Below, piece after piece: positions 11,337 to 19,970 of a stretch of DNA of 25,633 bases (positions are counted from its first letter, which is position 1; every line of letters starts with the position of its first letter). A model generated the notes under the pieces. That model was not told the DNA's origin. It did not search any database and saw only the letters and a program-made list of their open reading frames with translations. A program made the translations under genes and the position numbers. The stretch comes from a virus, in the IMG/VR virus record IMGVR_UViG_3300047287_000129, positions 1 through 25,633 of that record; one strand, written 5' to 3'.

Positions 11337-11582
11337 ATGAAAGCAATAATACTTCCAATACTAGTGATGACTAAAGAAGAATCTGAACTCAGACTTTTAG
11401 GGGTAGAATCAGAGGTTAACACTAAATCATCTGAAGAAATGGTTTTTTACAACATTAATGCAATATCTCTATCAGGGATAGACCCAGATTTAACAGAGAT
11501 ATGGGTAAATGGGAAGATACTATATTGCCCAATGAAATTAACTGAAGTTAGAAAAAGAATAGAGCAAGTTAATGAAAAATGA
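11337..11582 (+). CDS. Small hypothetical protein (81 aa)
   Basis: Start at ATG 11337, one base after the stop of the preceding gene (a GTG at 11328 is possible and would add three residues). MKAIILPILVMTKEESELRL leads into a beta-rich segment (SEEMVFYNINAISL...DLTEIWVNGKILYCPMKLTEV). It reads like a small alpha/beta protein. Its stop overlaps the start of TerL by 4 bases (ATGA), so it is translated just before the terminase; it could be a small accessory subunit. No family known to me. Confidence 0.7.
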   Translation: MKAIILPILVMTKEESELRLLGVESEVNTKSSEEMVFYNINAISLSGIDPDLTEIWVNGKILYCPMKLTEVRKRIEQVNEK

Positions 11583-13549
11583 AACTAAATGACACTCACT
11601 TATTTAGTCCTGCTGCCAACCACTATAAAGAGTTTGGGCATTATATAGATGCACTCCCAGGAACAAAACAATACTACGAGTATTGGGATGAGGAGCAAAA
11701 TAGATGTCTACATGGGTATGAAGTAAATGGGGTTAAGATATCTGGATTTCATTACTTTTACTTAAACTATTGTCCAATTGATAGGATTATAGATGAAGAA
11801 CAACCAGACGGGGAGATCATATCACGACGTGATAGAAGTTTCCCTGCATTTTATGACGGAGACTATGAATATTTTACAGCAATTGACAAAGCACGTAAAG
11901 AAAACAAGCATATGGTGGTGCTTAAAGCACGACGTAAAGGATTCTCCTACAAAGCTGCAGCTATGCTTTGCCGTAACTATTTCCATCTTAGGAATTCTAA
12001 GAATTTTGTATTTGCTTCTGATAAGCAATACTTGATTGGGGATGGGATGTTATCTAAAGCATGGGATATTGTATCATTTGTAGATGACAATACTGCTTGG
12101 ACTCAACCACGTCTTATCGATCGAGAAATGCATAAACAATCTGGGTACAAAAAGAATGTAAACGGGGCCGACGTAACTCTTGGGTTCAAGTCACAGATTA
12201 TCGGAGTATCATTAAAAGATGACCCAGATAAAATCCGTGGTAAAGCAGGTGAGTTAATATTCTTCGAAGAGGCAGGGTCATTCTCAGGGTTGCTAAAAGC
12301 TTGGGAGGTAGCAATGCCTACAATGAGACAGGGTTCAAAGACTCTTGGGACAATGATTGCATTTGGAACTGGTGGAGAAGAAGGTCCTGGATTTGATGGG
12401 ATGGAGGAGCTATTCTATCACCCAGAAGCCTACGATTGTTTAGGATTTGAAAATGATTGGGATGCTGGAGCAATGGGAACTTACTGTGGATTCTTTGTCC
12501 CAATTTACAAAAATCTCGATGGCTTTATTGATAATGATGGGAACAGTCTCGTTGAAGAAGCTATGTCCTATGAAGAAGCTCAAAGAGAAAAAAAGAAAAA
12601 AGGTAATGATCCAAAGGCATTCGATCAGTATATTGCCGAACACCCATTTACTCCACAAGAGGCTACTTTGCAGGTAACTGCCAATGTATTTGATGTAGCT
12701 TCTTTGAAAGAGCAGTACAACAAAGTAATTGCCAACAACCTCCAAGCTATAGGAGTTAGTGGTGAGATGTATTATGACACCCACGGCAAAACTAATTTCC
12801 GGCCTAATGGTTCCCTTAAACCTATTACAAAATTCCCACATAGAAAAGACGACGATTTAACTGGTTGTGTAGTAGTCTATGAACCACCATTCAAAACTGA
12901 GAGAGAAGGAATTACCCCTAAAAACTTATACATCATTTGTCATGACCCGTATGCTCAAGGTAAGTCTGCCTCTGCCACATCTCTTGGTTCAGCCTATGTT
13001 ATAAAAGTCCCTAACAATATCTCTAAACCAGATGATATTATAGTTGCTTCTTACGTAGGCCGTCCACAATCTCAGGATGAATATAACCGAAATCTATTCA
13101 TGCTTGCAGAATACTACAATGCAAAGATAGGGTTTGAGAACGATAGAGGAGAAGTAATTCCGTATGCAAAACGTTTCCGAAAGATGCATTTATTGCAAGA
13201 AGAATTCGAAATGCTTGATAAACGTGAACTTAGAAGTAAGACTGTTAAACGACAGTACGGTATGCACATGACTGAACAACGTAAGGCTCAAGGGGAATTA
13301 TACATCAGAGACTGGTTAGTTAGTGGTAGAGGTGTAGACGAAGATGAAAATGTTACACTAAATATGCACAAGATATACGATCCTGCATTACTTTTGGAGT
13401 TGATTAAGTTTAATAGAACTGGCAACTTTGACCGAGCTATGTCCTTAATGATTGGGATGTATCATACAAGAGAGTTGTACAATAAAGAACTTAAGCTAGA
13501 TGACTCAGATAATTCCACTAATGATTGGTTTGACAAGATCTACCACTAG
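11579..13549 (+). CDS. terL: Terminase large subunit (656 aa)
   Basis: The DNA-packaging motor, with an N-terminal ATPase and a C-terminal nuclease. The P-loop region reads VVLKARRKGFSYKAA (about residues 113-127): ARRKGFSYK in place of the canonical GRRxGKS/T. Walker B is GELIFFEEAG (224-233), with catalytic Glu230/231. GTMIAFGTGGEEG (257-269) is the coupling motif region. In the nuclease domain, ICHDPYA supplies Asp456, GFENDRG Glu520 and FDRAMSLMI Asp618, the acidic triad expected in RNase H-like nucleases. The unusual long N terminus (residues 1-90) with HYFYLNYCPIDRI is seen, as I recall, in relatives. It overlaps 11337-11582 by 4 bases. Confidence 0.95.
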   Translation: MKLNDTHLFSPAANHYKEFGHYIDALPGTKQYYEYWDEEQNRCLHGYEVNGVKISGFHYFYLNYCPIDRIIDEEQPDGEIISRRDRSFPAFYDGDYEYFTAIDKARKENKHMVVLKARRKGFSYKAAAMLCRNYFHLRNSKNFVFASDKQYLIGDGMLSKAWDIVSFVDDNTAWTQPRLIDREMHKQSGYKKNVNGADVTLGFKSQIIGVSLKDDPDKIRGKAGELIFFEEAGSFSGLLKAWEVAMPTMRQGSKTLGTMIAFGTGGEEGPGFDGMEELFYHPEAYDCLGFENDWDAGAMGTYCGFFVPIYKNLDGFIDNDGNSLVEEAMSYEEAQREKKKKGNDPKAFDQYIAEHPFTPQEATLQVTANVFDVASLKEQYNKVIANNLQAIGVSGEMYYDTHGKTNFRPNGSLKPITKFPHRKDDDLTGCVVVYEPPFKTEREGITPKNLYIICHDPYAQGKSASATSLGSAYVIKVPNNISKPDDIIVASYVGRPQSQDEYNRNLFMLAEYYNAKIGFENDRGEVIPYAKRFRKMHLLQEEFEMLDKRELRSKTVKRQYGMHMTEQRKAQGELYIRDWLVSGRGVDEDENVTLNMHKIYDPALLLELIKFNRTGNFDRAMSLMIGMYHTRELYNKELKLDDSDNSTNDWFDKIYH

Positions 13550-13610
13550 TGTGATATTATAAAGAAGTTAATAAAAACAAGATTTTTCCAGATCACTGGT
13601 AAATCGAAAC

Positions 13611-13618
13611 TAATTTTG
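13611..13618 (+). promoter_or_regulatory. -7 box directly before the portal gene
   Basis: TAATTTTG (13611-13618) matches TAnnTTTG and is 5 bases before the start codon at 13624, inside a 74-base gap after terL. No -33 element is clear. If used, transcription would start at or near the ATG, giving a leaderless message. Confidence 0.4.
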
Positions 13619-13623
13619 TATTA

Positions 13624-15825
13624 ATGTACGGACAAGCCCATATACCAAAACAAAGAATCCCTGCAACTCAAAAAACTGAAGAGTGGAGAAAAACATGTGT
13701 AGATGCATTTATTAATCTATCAAAGTTTGGGATCAGTGAAAGAAGAAGTTACTTAAAATCATTGTATGATTATTACAATGGAGTAATCGATGAAGAAGAT
13801 TATAACTATGTGCTTAAGCCTTATGGGAAGACACGTAAAAACTTTCCATCTAAGTTACGTAACTACCCAATTATCAAACCTATCATAGATCTTTTGTTAG
13901 GGGAGAAATCAAAACGTCCATTAGAGTATACTGTAACTGTACAGAATGCAGACTCCGTTAGCCTAAAAGAAGAGGCTCTTAAAAACTTAATGCTTCAAAA
14001 CATTAAAGGTCAGTTTTTAAATGAACTTGCAAAGCAAGGACAAATAGACATTGAGCAGCAAGAAATCCCTCTCCCTAAACAAGTAAAAGAAGAATTTAAT
14101 AGAACATATGTAGACTCAAGAGCTATAAAAGGACAAGCAGCCTTAACATATGTAATGTACTTTAATGAGATTTACGATAAATTACAAAAACAATTCTTTC
14201 ACTTTCTTATTGCTGGGGAATGTTACTCACACAAAGGAGTACGTCGTAACGAACCATTCTACGAAGTAGTTAATCCGTTAGACATAGACTATGACAAAGA
14301 TCCAGACATTGACTTTGTAGAAGATGCAGACTGGGCTATCATTCGTAAGTATTCACATGCATCTACAATAATCGATGCTTATGGGGAGTACTTATCAGAT
14401 GAACAAATATTAAACTTAGAAAACCCAACACATACATCTGCAGAAGCATATCTTCTCTACCGTGCAGAGGCATCTGGTGCTGATGATAATATCTATCGTA
14501 ACAGGCTAATTGAAGTTGTAACAGTATATTGGAAATCTAGAAAACGTATTGGATTTGTAAAGTATACAGACCCTAACACAGGTGTGGAGGAAATGTTCGA
14601 CATAGATGAGTCTTACAAACTTCCTGCAGAATTAAAAGAGCTTGGGGCTAAAATGGAATGGGAATGGGTTAACGAAGTTTGGGAAGGAACAAGAATTGAT
14701 GGTCTATACTACATCAAAATGCAACCCCTCCCAAATCAAAGAAATAGTTTAGATAACCCATCAATCTGCAAACTCCCAATTAACGGAAGAAAGTATTCAG
14801 ATATCAACTCTCAGAATGTTTCATTGGTATCTTTAGGGATACCTTACCAACTTAACTATAACATCTACAAATACCGTCTTGAACTAGCAATAGCTAGATC
14901 AAAAGATATTGTAGCTCAGTTCGATATTAACATGATCCCAAAGAACTGGGACATGGACAAGTTTATGTACTTTGTAGAAGGTACAGGTATTGCTTGGGTT
15001 GATTACAATAAAGAGGGAATTCAATTATCCCCTCAACACCAATCAGTATTAGATATGTCTATTAAGACAATCTCACAATATTTAACTCTCCTTGAATCAA
15101 TCATGTTAGAATGGGAAAAGCTTAGTGGAGTAACTAGACAGAGACAAGGGCAAATGGGGACATATGAAGGAAAAGCCACATCACAGCAATCCATTGTTCA
15201 ATCTTCTCATATTACTGAAGATATATTCCGTAAATTCTCACACTTTGAACAAAGGGAGTTACAAGGTCTTTTGGATTATTCGAAAGAGGCTTGGTTAAAC
15301 GGGAAAAAAGCAATGTATGTAATGCCTGACGGATCGTTAGATCAAGTAGACATTGACCCAATTACTCATATGGAAAGTGAGTATGGTATATTCGTATCAG
15401 ACTCTGGTAAGGACATTGAAAAGAAAATGAAGATTGAAAGTCTTGCTCAAGCAGCTATTCAGAATGGAATGCCATTATCTTCAGCTATTGCAATGTTTGA
15501 AACAGATAGCTTGTCTCAAATTAAAGATAAAATTGTTCAAGCTGAAAAATCTGCAGAAGAACTTAAGAAAGCTCAAGAACAAGCAATGCAACAACAAGAG
15601 CAACAAAAGATTGAATTACAACAACAGCAAATGCAACAACTTGCTATTGAAAAAGAAAAAGATCGTCAATTAGAAATTGAAAAAGCTCTTATTGCAGCAG
15701 AAGCTTCAGATAAAAATTCTTCAGCTACACTAGAAAAGATGATGCAAGATTTTCAATTAAAACAACAACAAATAGCTTTGAAGGAAAGAGAGATTGAAAT
15801 CAAAGCATCACAAAATAAGCAATAA
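13624..15825 (+). CDS. Portal protein (733 aa)
   Basis: It forms the dodecameric DNA gate at one capsid vertex and docks the terminase. The N-terminal part has KSLYDYYNG and FPSKLRNYPIIKPIIDLLLGEKSKRP (about residues 76-101), a motif recurrent in portals of large Bacteroidota phages. The clip/stem region follows, with LSGVTRQRQGQMGTYEGKAT (about residues 500-519) typical of the stem. The C-terminal 90 residues are Gln/Glu/Lys-rich coiled coil (from about residue 641), which fits a barrel or crown. It lies directly after TerL, as expected. The following gene starts within its stop codon (TAATG). Confidence 0.93.
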   Translation: MYGQAHIPKQRIPATQKTEEWRKTCVDAFINLSKFGISERRSYLKSLYDYYNGVIDEEDYNYVLKPYGKTRKNFPSKLRNYPIIKPIIDLLLGEKSKRPLEYTVTVQNADSVSLKEEALKNLMLQNIKGQFLNELAKQGQIDIEQQEIPLPKQVKEEFNRTYVDSRAIKGQAALTYVMYFNEIYDKLQKQFFHFLIAGECYSHKGVRRNEPFYEVVNPLDIDYDKDPDIDFVEDADWAIIRKYSHASTIIDAYGEYLSDEQILNLENPTHTSAEAYLLYRAEASGADDNIYRNRLIEVVTVYWKSRKRIGFVKYTDPNTGVEEMFDIDESYKLPAELKELGAKMEWEWVNEVWEGTRIDGLYYIKMQPLPNQRNSLDNPSICKLPINGRKYSDINSQNVSLVSLGIPYQLNYNIYKYRLELAIARSKDIVAQFDINMIPKNWDMDKFMYFVEGTGIAWVDYNKEGIQLSPQHQSVLDMSIKTISQYLTLLESIMLEWEKLSGVTRQRQGQMGTYEGKATSQQSIVQSSHITEDIFRKFSHFEQRELQGLLDYSKEAWLNGKKAMYVMPDGSLDQVDIDPITHMESEYGIFVSDSGKDIEKKMKIESLAQAAIQNGMPLSSAIAMFETDSLSQIKDKIVQAEKSAEELKKAQEQAMQQQEQQKIELQQQQMQQLAIEKEKDRQLEIEKALIAAEASDKNSSATLEKMMQDFQLKQQQIALKEREIEIKASQNKQ

Positions 15826-16238
15826 TGAAATATTTAGATAAAGTAGCTCAGACTATAAAAAGTAAAGTATCAGTCCCAAGTTTAGTAGTAGAAATGCTAG
15901 ATGCTTCTAATAAGTTTCACATTCTTCACTTAACTATAACAGGACCAGGATCTTACTCAGCTCACAAAGCTCTTAATGAGCTGTATGAGGCATTACCAGG
16001 TTTGGCAGATACAATTGCCGAAGGATATCAAGGAGTAACTGGAGAGATATTAGATTACCCAGATACATCTGCCCCTAAGTTAAAATCTGTAAAAGAAGCA
16101 ATTAGTTACATTGAAGAACTGCATGATAAAATCACTAAGCTTCAAGAAACAATATCTTACACAGAAATTGTAAATGATCTAGATGCTATTAAATCAACTC
16201 TAAACTCAGCTAAGTATAAGCTTAAATTCTTGAGTTAA
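15825..16238 (+). CDS. Head-region hypothetical protein, Dps/ferritin-like helix pattern (137 aa)
   Basis: Starts MKYLDKVAQTIKSKVSVPSL. The sequence is helical throughout, with HILHLTITGPGSYSAHKALNELYEALPGLADTIAEGYQGVTG (residues 33-74), a pattern (xHxLHLxxxGxSYxxHxALxxLYExLxxLxDxxAEGxQG) that resembles Dps/ferritin-like four-helix bundle proteins, which I recall in the same place (after the portal) in other Bacteroidota phages. Known Dps proteins bind iron and protect DNA; whether the metal ligands are present cannot be judged from sequence. It overlaps both neighbours by one base and is likely a minor virion or head-interior protein. Confidence 0.7.
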   Translation: MKYLDKVAQTIKSKVSVPSLVVEMLDASNKFHILHLTITGPGSYSAHKALNELYEALPGLADTIAEGYQGVTGEILDYPDTSAPKLKSVKEAISYIEELHDKITKLQETISYTEIVNDLDAIKSTLNSAKYKLKFLS

Positions 16239-17218
16239 TGTTAGACAATATTAAAAGAAAAGAACTATTATCTAAAGCTAGGCAAGCTGGTTTCCCAGGA
16301 AGTATCTTAGATGTCTTCTCTGCATATGAGCAAGGTAGAGACTTAATTGCTGAATATCAGCAAGAGCAAAAAATGAAACAAGCTCAGCAAATGTCTGACT
16401 TTGTAGCTTCTCAAACTTTACAGCAGCCACAGATACAGCAGCCTCAACAAGCTCAACAACAATTACCATCATCCCCTCCAGTAGTTCAAGCTAATGTTCC
16501 AGTACAAATGCCAGAACAACAGCAGCCACTAGTAGACTCTTCTAGATCAACTAACGTAGGCATAGTACCAAATCAAACTGGTTCATATAAAGGAGAAGCA
16601 ATATTTGCTAAAGGGGGGTTTAAATCTAACCCACCAGAGAAGTTACCATTTGGTATGCTTCCACCGATGAATACTTTAAATCCAGTAGAGGTAAAAGCTA
16701 CTAGATTTGATACAAGTAAGTATCCTGACTTAGGGATTAATCAACCATTACCTACTTATAGACCCGTAAGAAAATCTACATTAGAAGAAGAAGTCTATTG
16801 GAATCAAGTACCAGACTTCTATAAAAAATGGGGTAAAGATGGTATAGGTGAAGATGTTTTAGAGCTTTTTGATTTTACAGGTATCATGTCTCATGACGAT
16901 GCTAAACGAGCTTATGAAAGTTGGAAAGAGTCTGGAAGAAAAGACCCAACTCCAGAGGAAGGTTTAGAAATGTTTGGAGCTGTACCTGCTTTAGGTAAGC
17001 TTGGAAAAATTAAATATATAGAAAAAGGTGTAAAACCTGTAACTAAATATATTCCTTGGCAACAAATATTAAATACTGTAGGGTTTGGGAAAGATATGTC
17101 AGAACAAGTTACCGAAGATAATAAAGCTAAAGGTGGGTTTAAAGGAGTTGCAAAATGCTACACTTGTAAAGCCAATAAATTGCAAGTGCAATATAATAAT
17201 GCAAAATATAAAAAATAA
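16238..17218 (+). CDS. Head-region hypothetical protein with Gln/Pro-rich linker (326 aa)
   Basis: Starts MLDNIKRKELLSKARQAGFP. Residues 1-50 are helical, 45-105 form a Gln/Pro-rich flexible linker (QPQIQQPQQAQQQLPSSPPV), followed by GSYKGEAIFAKGGFKS (about residues 112-127), a short motif repeated at the C terminus (KAKGGFKGVAKCYTC, then CKANK). The KGGF-type repeat and a CxxC pair near the end are shared, as I recall, with proteins of other Bacteroidota phages. Located between portal and scaffold candidate, it may be an internal virion or ejection protein. No enzyme motif. Confidence 0.7.
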   Translation: MLDNIKRKELLSKARQAGFPGSILDVFSAYEQGRDLIAEYQQEQKMKQAQQMSDFVASQTLQQPQIQQPQQAQQQLPSSPPVVQANVPVQMPEQQQPLVDSSRSTNVGIVPNQTGSYKGEAIFAKGGFKSNPPEKLPFGMLPPMNTLNPVEVKATRFDTSKYPDLGINQPLPTYRPVRKSTLEEEVYWNQVPDFYKKWGKDGIGEDVLELFDFTGIMSHDDAKRAYESWKESGRKDPTPEEGLEMFGAVPALGKLGKIKYIEKGVKPVTKYIPWQQILNTVGFGKDMSEQVTEDNKAKGGFKGVAKCYTCKANKLQVQYNNAKYKK

Positions 17219-17248
17219 ATTTATACTTTTTTGATATAAGTAAACCAA

Positions 17249-17256
17249 TACCTTTG
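17249..17256 (+). promoter_or_regulatory. -7 box directly before the acidic pre-capsid gene
   Basis: TACCTTTG (17249-17256) matches TAnnTTTG and is 5 bases before the ATG at 17262. A TTG occurs 15 bases upstream (17231-17233), shorter than the usual 19-21. It would give a leaderless message feeding the scaffold-like and capsid genes. Confidence 0.45.
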
Positions 17257-17261
17257 TATAT

Positions 17262-18404
17262 ATGGCAAAACAAGACACAAAACTAAGTTTCTCAGACATC
17301 TCTTTCGACGACTTTATTGGAGATGGACTTGAGACAGCTAACCCTAAAGAGGGAGCAGCTGAAAATATTGAAAACGAAGATGAACTTACCGATGATGAAT
17401 TGGAAGATGATTCTGATGTAGAAAATGAAATTGAAGAGGATGAAGATGATGATACTCCTCCTGCAAAAACTCCTAAGAAGAAATTCGAATCTAACGATGA
17501 TGACGATGACGATGACGATGACTTAGGGGATGAGCAAGAAGGTGAAGACTCAGAAGCGTCTATAGCTGAAACAATTGCAAAACAACTTGGGTATGAGCTA
17601 GAAAATGAATATGCTGATACCGAAGAAGGTTTAATTGAATTCACTAAAGACATAGCTAAAGAGATTGCTGAAGATCAACTTCAATCATTATTTGATCAGT
17701 TTCCTACTGTACAGAAACATCTTGACTTTGTTCTAGCTGGTGGAGACCCAGACAAATTCTTTGAAGCATATAACCCATCTTTGGATTATGGAAACATTGA
17801 AATTGATAAATCTGACTCTCGTACTCAGAAAGGATTCGTAGTAGAATACTTAAGAACTAAAGGTCATGATGATGAATTCATCAAAGATATGGTAGAGGAT
17901 TATGAAGATTCTGGTAAATTATACGACAGAGCTGTAAATGCTCAAAAACAACTTGCTAATATCCAAGCTAAAGAACGTGAACAAATTGTTGAAAGACAAA
18001 AACGAGAGCAGCTTGAAGCAAAGCAAAAGCAAGAAGAGTTTTGGGAAGGGGTAGCTAACACTATTCAAGAAGGTCGTGAATTTGCAGGAATTCGTATCCC
18101 AGAAAAAGAGAAAGCAAAATTCTTCGACTACATTTCTGAGCCTGTAGATAAATCAGGAAAGACTCGTAGAGATATGGATTATGCTAACTCTGAATTAGAT
18201 GTAAAACTTGCAATCGATTACTTGATGTACAAGAAAATGAATTTGCAAGATATCATCACAACTAAAGTTAGAACTGAAAGTGCTAAAAGCTTAAGAGATA
18301 AGATTCAGTCTAACCAAGAAAAATTAAAGAATTACGGTAAATCCGATAAAAGAATAAGAAAATTTGATCCAGAACAACTGGACATGAAGAAGCTGTTTGA
18401 ATAA
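17262..18404 (+). CDS. Acidic pre-capsid protein, candidate scaffolding protein (380 aa)
   Basis: The gene directly precedes the major capsid gene, the usual place of the scaffold. Residues 1-20 (KLSFSDISFDDFIGDGL) are a short conserved-looking segment; 30-100 are highly acidic and disordered, with a run of nine aspartates (79-87). Residues 105-160 form a helical domain (AIAETIAKQLGYELENEYADTEEG) and 220-265 a Glu/Lys/Gln-rich coiled coil (KQLANIQAKEREQIVERQKREQLEAKQKQEEFW). The C-terminal 60 residues are basic, matching the capsid-binding tail of scaffolds. An acidic body and basic tail are typical of the class, but no homologue is certain. Confidence 0.65.
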   Translation: MAKQDTKLSFSDISFDDFIGDGLETANPKEGAAENIENEDELTDDELEDDSDVENEIEEDEDDDTPPAKTPKKKFESNDDDDDDDDDLGDEQEGEDSEASIAETIAKQLGYELENEYADTEEGLIEFTKDIAKEIAEDQLQSLFDQFPTVQKHLDFVLAGGDPDKFFEAYNPSLDYGNIEIDKSDSRTQKGFVVEYLRTKGHDDEFIKDMVEDYEDSGKLYDRAVNAQKQLANIQAKEREQIVERQKREQLEAKQKQEEFWEGVANTIQEGREFAGIRIPEKEKAKFFDYISEPVDKSGKTRRDMDYANSELDVKLAIDYLMYKKMNLQDIITTKVRTESAKSLRDKIQSNQEKLKNYGKSDKRIRKFDPEQLDMKKLFE

Positions 18405-18436
18405 AACGCAATTTAACTTTTAAAAAATAAAGAATC

Positions 18437-19861
18437 ATGGCACTAATGCAAGTATTAAAAACGTACTATAATGATGCTCAGATGACTGACACTAACTCGT
18501 TGGTTAATGCACTTATGGAACGTCCTGAGGAGTTATCTCCTATCATCACTCATTTGGCTGGTCGTGAAGAGAAGAAGTTCCCATTGTCTTTCTTAACTGA
18601 AGGTGTTGGTAACACTAAATCTATCGATCGTTATGAGTACGAATATCGTGTTAAAACACACGAAATTAATGTTCGTCCTGTTATCGCAAGCTCTGGAACT
18701 GGAGCAGGTGGATCTGCATTCACTGTAACTTTCCCAGACAAATGGTTTATTTTCCCTTACACTCTTGTATCTCAATCTGGTATTTTAGCTCGTATTATGA
18801 CTGAGCCAGTTGCTGATGGAGCTGGATGGAAGTACACCTTAAAACTAGTTTCTCCTGATGCTGCTGCTCTATCTGCTTCTGCAGGTGGTGACTTAGCTGA
18901 TGGTGCTTTGTGGGGTATGTTGTATGCTAACGTGGGAATTGACTTCTCTCGTGGTAATGCATCTAACTGGACTGCACCTGGACTAGTTCGTTCTAAAATC
19001 GGAACTATCCGTAAATCTTACCACTTCTCTGGTAATGCTAAAGACTATGTTGCTCAATTTGAGCTTCCATTGAAAGAAGGTAGCAAAACTAAATTGTGGA
19101 TGGATTACGAAGAGTACCGTCACATGTTGAAGTTCAAAGAAGAATGTGAAATGTACTACTGGTATGGACAAAAAACTCACGATGCAAATGGTACTTCTAC
19201 CATGCTTGATGAGAACGGTCAACCAGTAATTTCAGGTCCTGGACTTCTTGAGCAAATCATCAATAAAGATACTTACTCAACTCTTACTCAAAGTAAGATT
19301 GAAGAAACTATCGGTGACTTGTTCTATGGTATGACTGACGCTACTGATAAGCAAGTTACTTTGTACACTGGTGTAGGTGGAGCTCGTGAATTCGATCGTG
19401 CTCTTAAGTCTTACTATGGTGCAAACACTTACTTACAAACTACACAACCAACCTTCATCACTGGTTCTGGTCGTAACTTAGGAATCACTGGTTACTTCAC
19501 TACTTATGAGCACGTTGATGGCCACAAGGTTAATGTAGTTAAATCTCACTTGTTTGATCACGGTCCAGTTGCTCAAGCTTCTAAGAAGCACCCAGTATCT
19601 GGTCTTCCACTTGAATCATACCGTATGGTATTTGTTGACCAATCTACTTATGATGGGGAAAACAACCTTCAAATGATCAACAAGAAAGGTCGTGAAATGC
19701 TTCGTTGGTGTGTTGCTGGTTCAGTAGTTCCAAAAGGATTTACTGGAAATGACACACGTGCAAGTGATATCGACGGTGCATCTGTTCACATGTTGAAGAC
19801 AGCTGGTATCTTACTTCGTCGTTTCGATACAAGCTTGGATTTACAATGTGTTGCATCGTAA
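18437..19861 (+). CDS. Major capsid protein (474 aa)
   Basis: Position (after TerL, portal and scaffold candidate), length, a following strong terminator and an exceptional codon choice identify the main shell protein, probably HK97-fold. The N-terminal part (MQVLKTYYNDAQMTDTNSLVNALMERPEELSPIITHLAGREEKKFPLSFL) is the helical arm; SIDRYEYEYRVKTHEINVRPV follows, then a beta-rich domain (about 100-190), with the spine-helix-like region at EETIGDLFYGM. Arginine is coded almost only by CGT and no AGA is seen, unlike the neighbours. The family matches, as I recall, capsids of uncultured Bacteroidota phages. It needs GroEL/GroES for folding by analogy. Confidence 0.88.
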   Translation: MALMQVLKTYYNDAQMTDTNSLVNALMERPEELSPIITHLAGREEKKFPLSFLTEGVGNTKSIDRYEYEYRVKTHEINVRPVIASSGTGAGGSAFTVTFPDKWFIFPYTLVSQSGILARIMTEPVADGAGWKYTLKLVSPDAAALSASAGGDLADGALWGMLYANVGIDFSRGNASNWTAPGLVRSKIGTIRKSYHFSGNAKDYVAQFELPLKEGSKTKLWMDYEEYRHMLKFKEECEMYYWYGQKTHDANGTSTMLDENGQPVISGPGLLEQIINKDTYSTLTQSKIEETIGDLFYGMTDATDKQVTLYTGVGGAREFDRALKSYYGANTYLQTTQPTFITGSGRNLGITGYFTTYEHVDGHKVNVVKSHLFDHGPVAQASKKHPVSGLPLESYRMVFVDQSTYDGENNLQMINKKGREMLRWCVAGSVVPKGFTGNDTRASDIDGASVHMLKTAGILLRRFDTSLDLQCVAS

Positions 19862-19886
19862 TTGTGTTTTTGGTTTGCATATAAAA

Positions 19887-19917
19887 AGGGGCAGGTTTAA
19901 TGCCTGCTCCCTTTTTT
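19887..19917 (+). terminator. Intrinsic terminator after the major capsid gene
   Basis: GGGGCAGG pairs with CCTGCTCC (19888-19895/19903-19910, one G-U) around a 7-nt loop, preceded by an A run and followed by CTTTTTT. It lies 27 bases past the capsid stop. Confidence 0.9.
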
Positions 19918-19929
19918 AAATATAAAAAA

Positions 19930-19949
19930 CTCAGGTTATTCTTCCTGAG
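19930..19949 (+). promoter_or_regulatory. Leader hairpin before 19971-20774
   Basis: CTCAGG pairs with CCTGAG (19930-19935/19944-19949) around an 8-nt loop and is followed by an A-rich stretch leading to the start codon. It could shield the 5' end of an RNA that begins after the terminator or modulate translation. No matching -7 box is seen upstream. Confidence 0.5.
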
Positions 19950-19970
19950 GATAAGAAAAAGAACGAAAAA

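Noticed and set aside
12440-12841. Minus-strand ORF of 133 codons within terL
   Set aside because: Lies wholly inside the terminase coding frame, which has clear functional motifs.
13550-13610. Terminator after terL
   Set aside because: Only a 4-bp hairpin (CCAG/CTGG) is present, with the T run on the wrong side.
17099-17653. Minus-strand ORF of 184 codons, very Ser-rich
   Set aside because: Shadow of the Asp/Glu-rich acidic gene: GAT/GAA codons read in reverse give serine.
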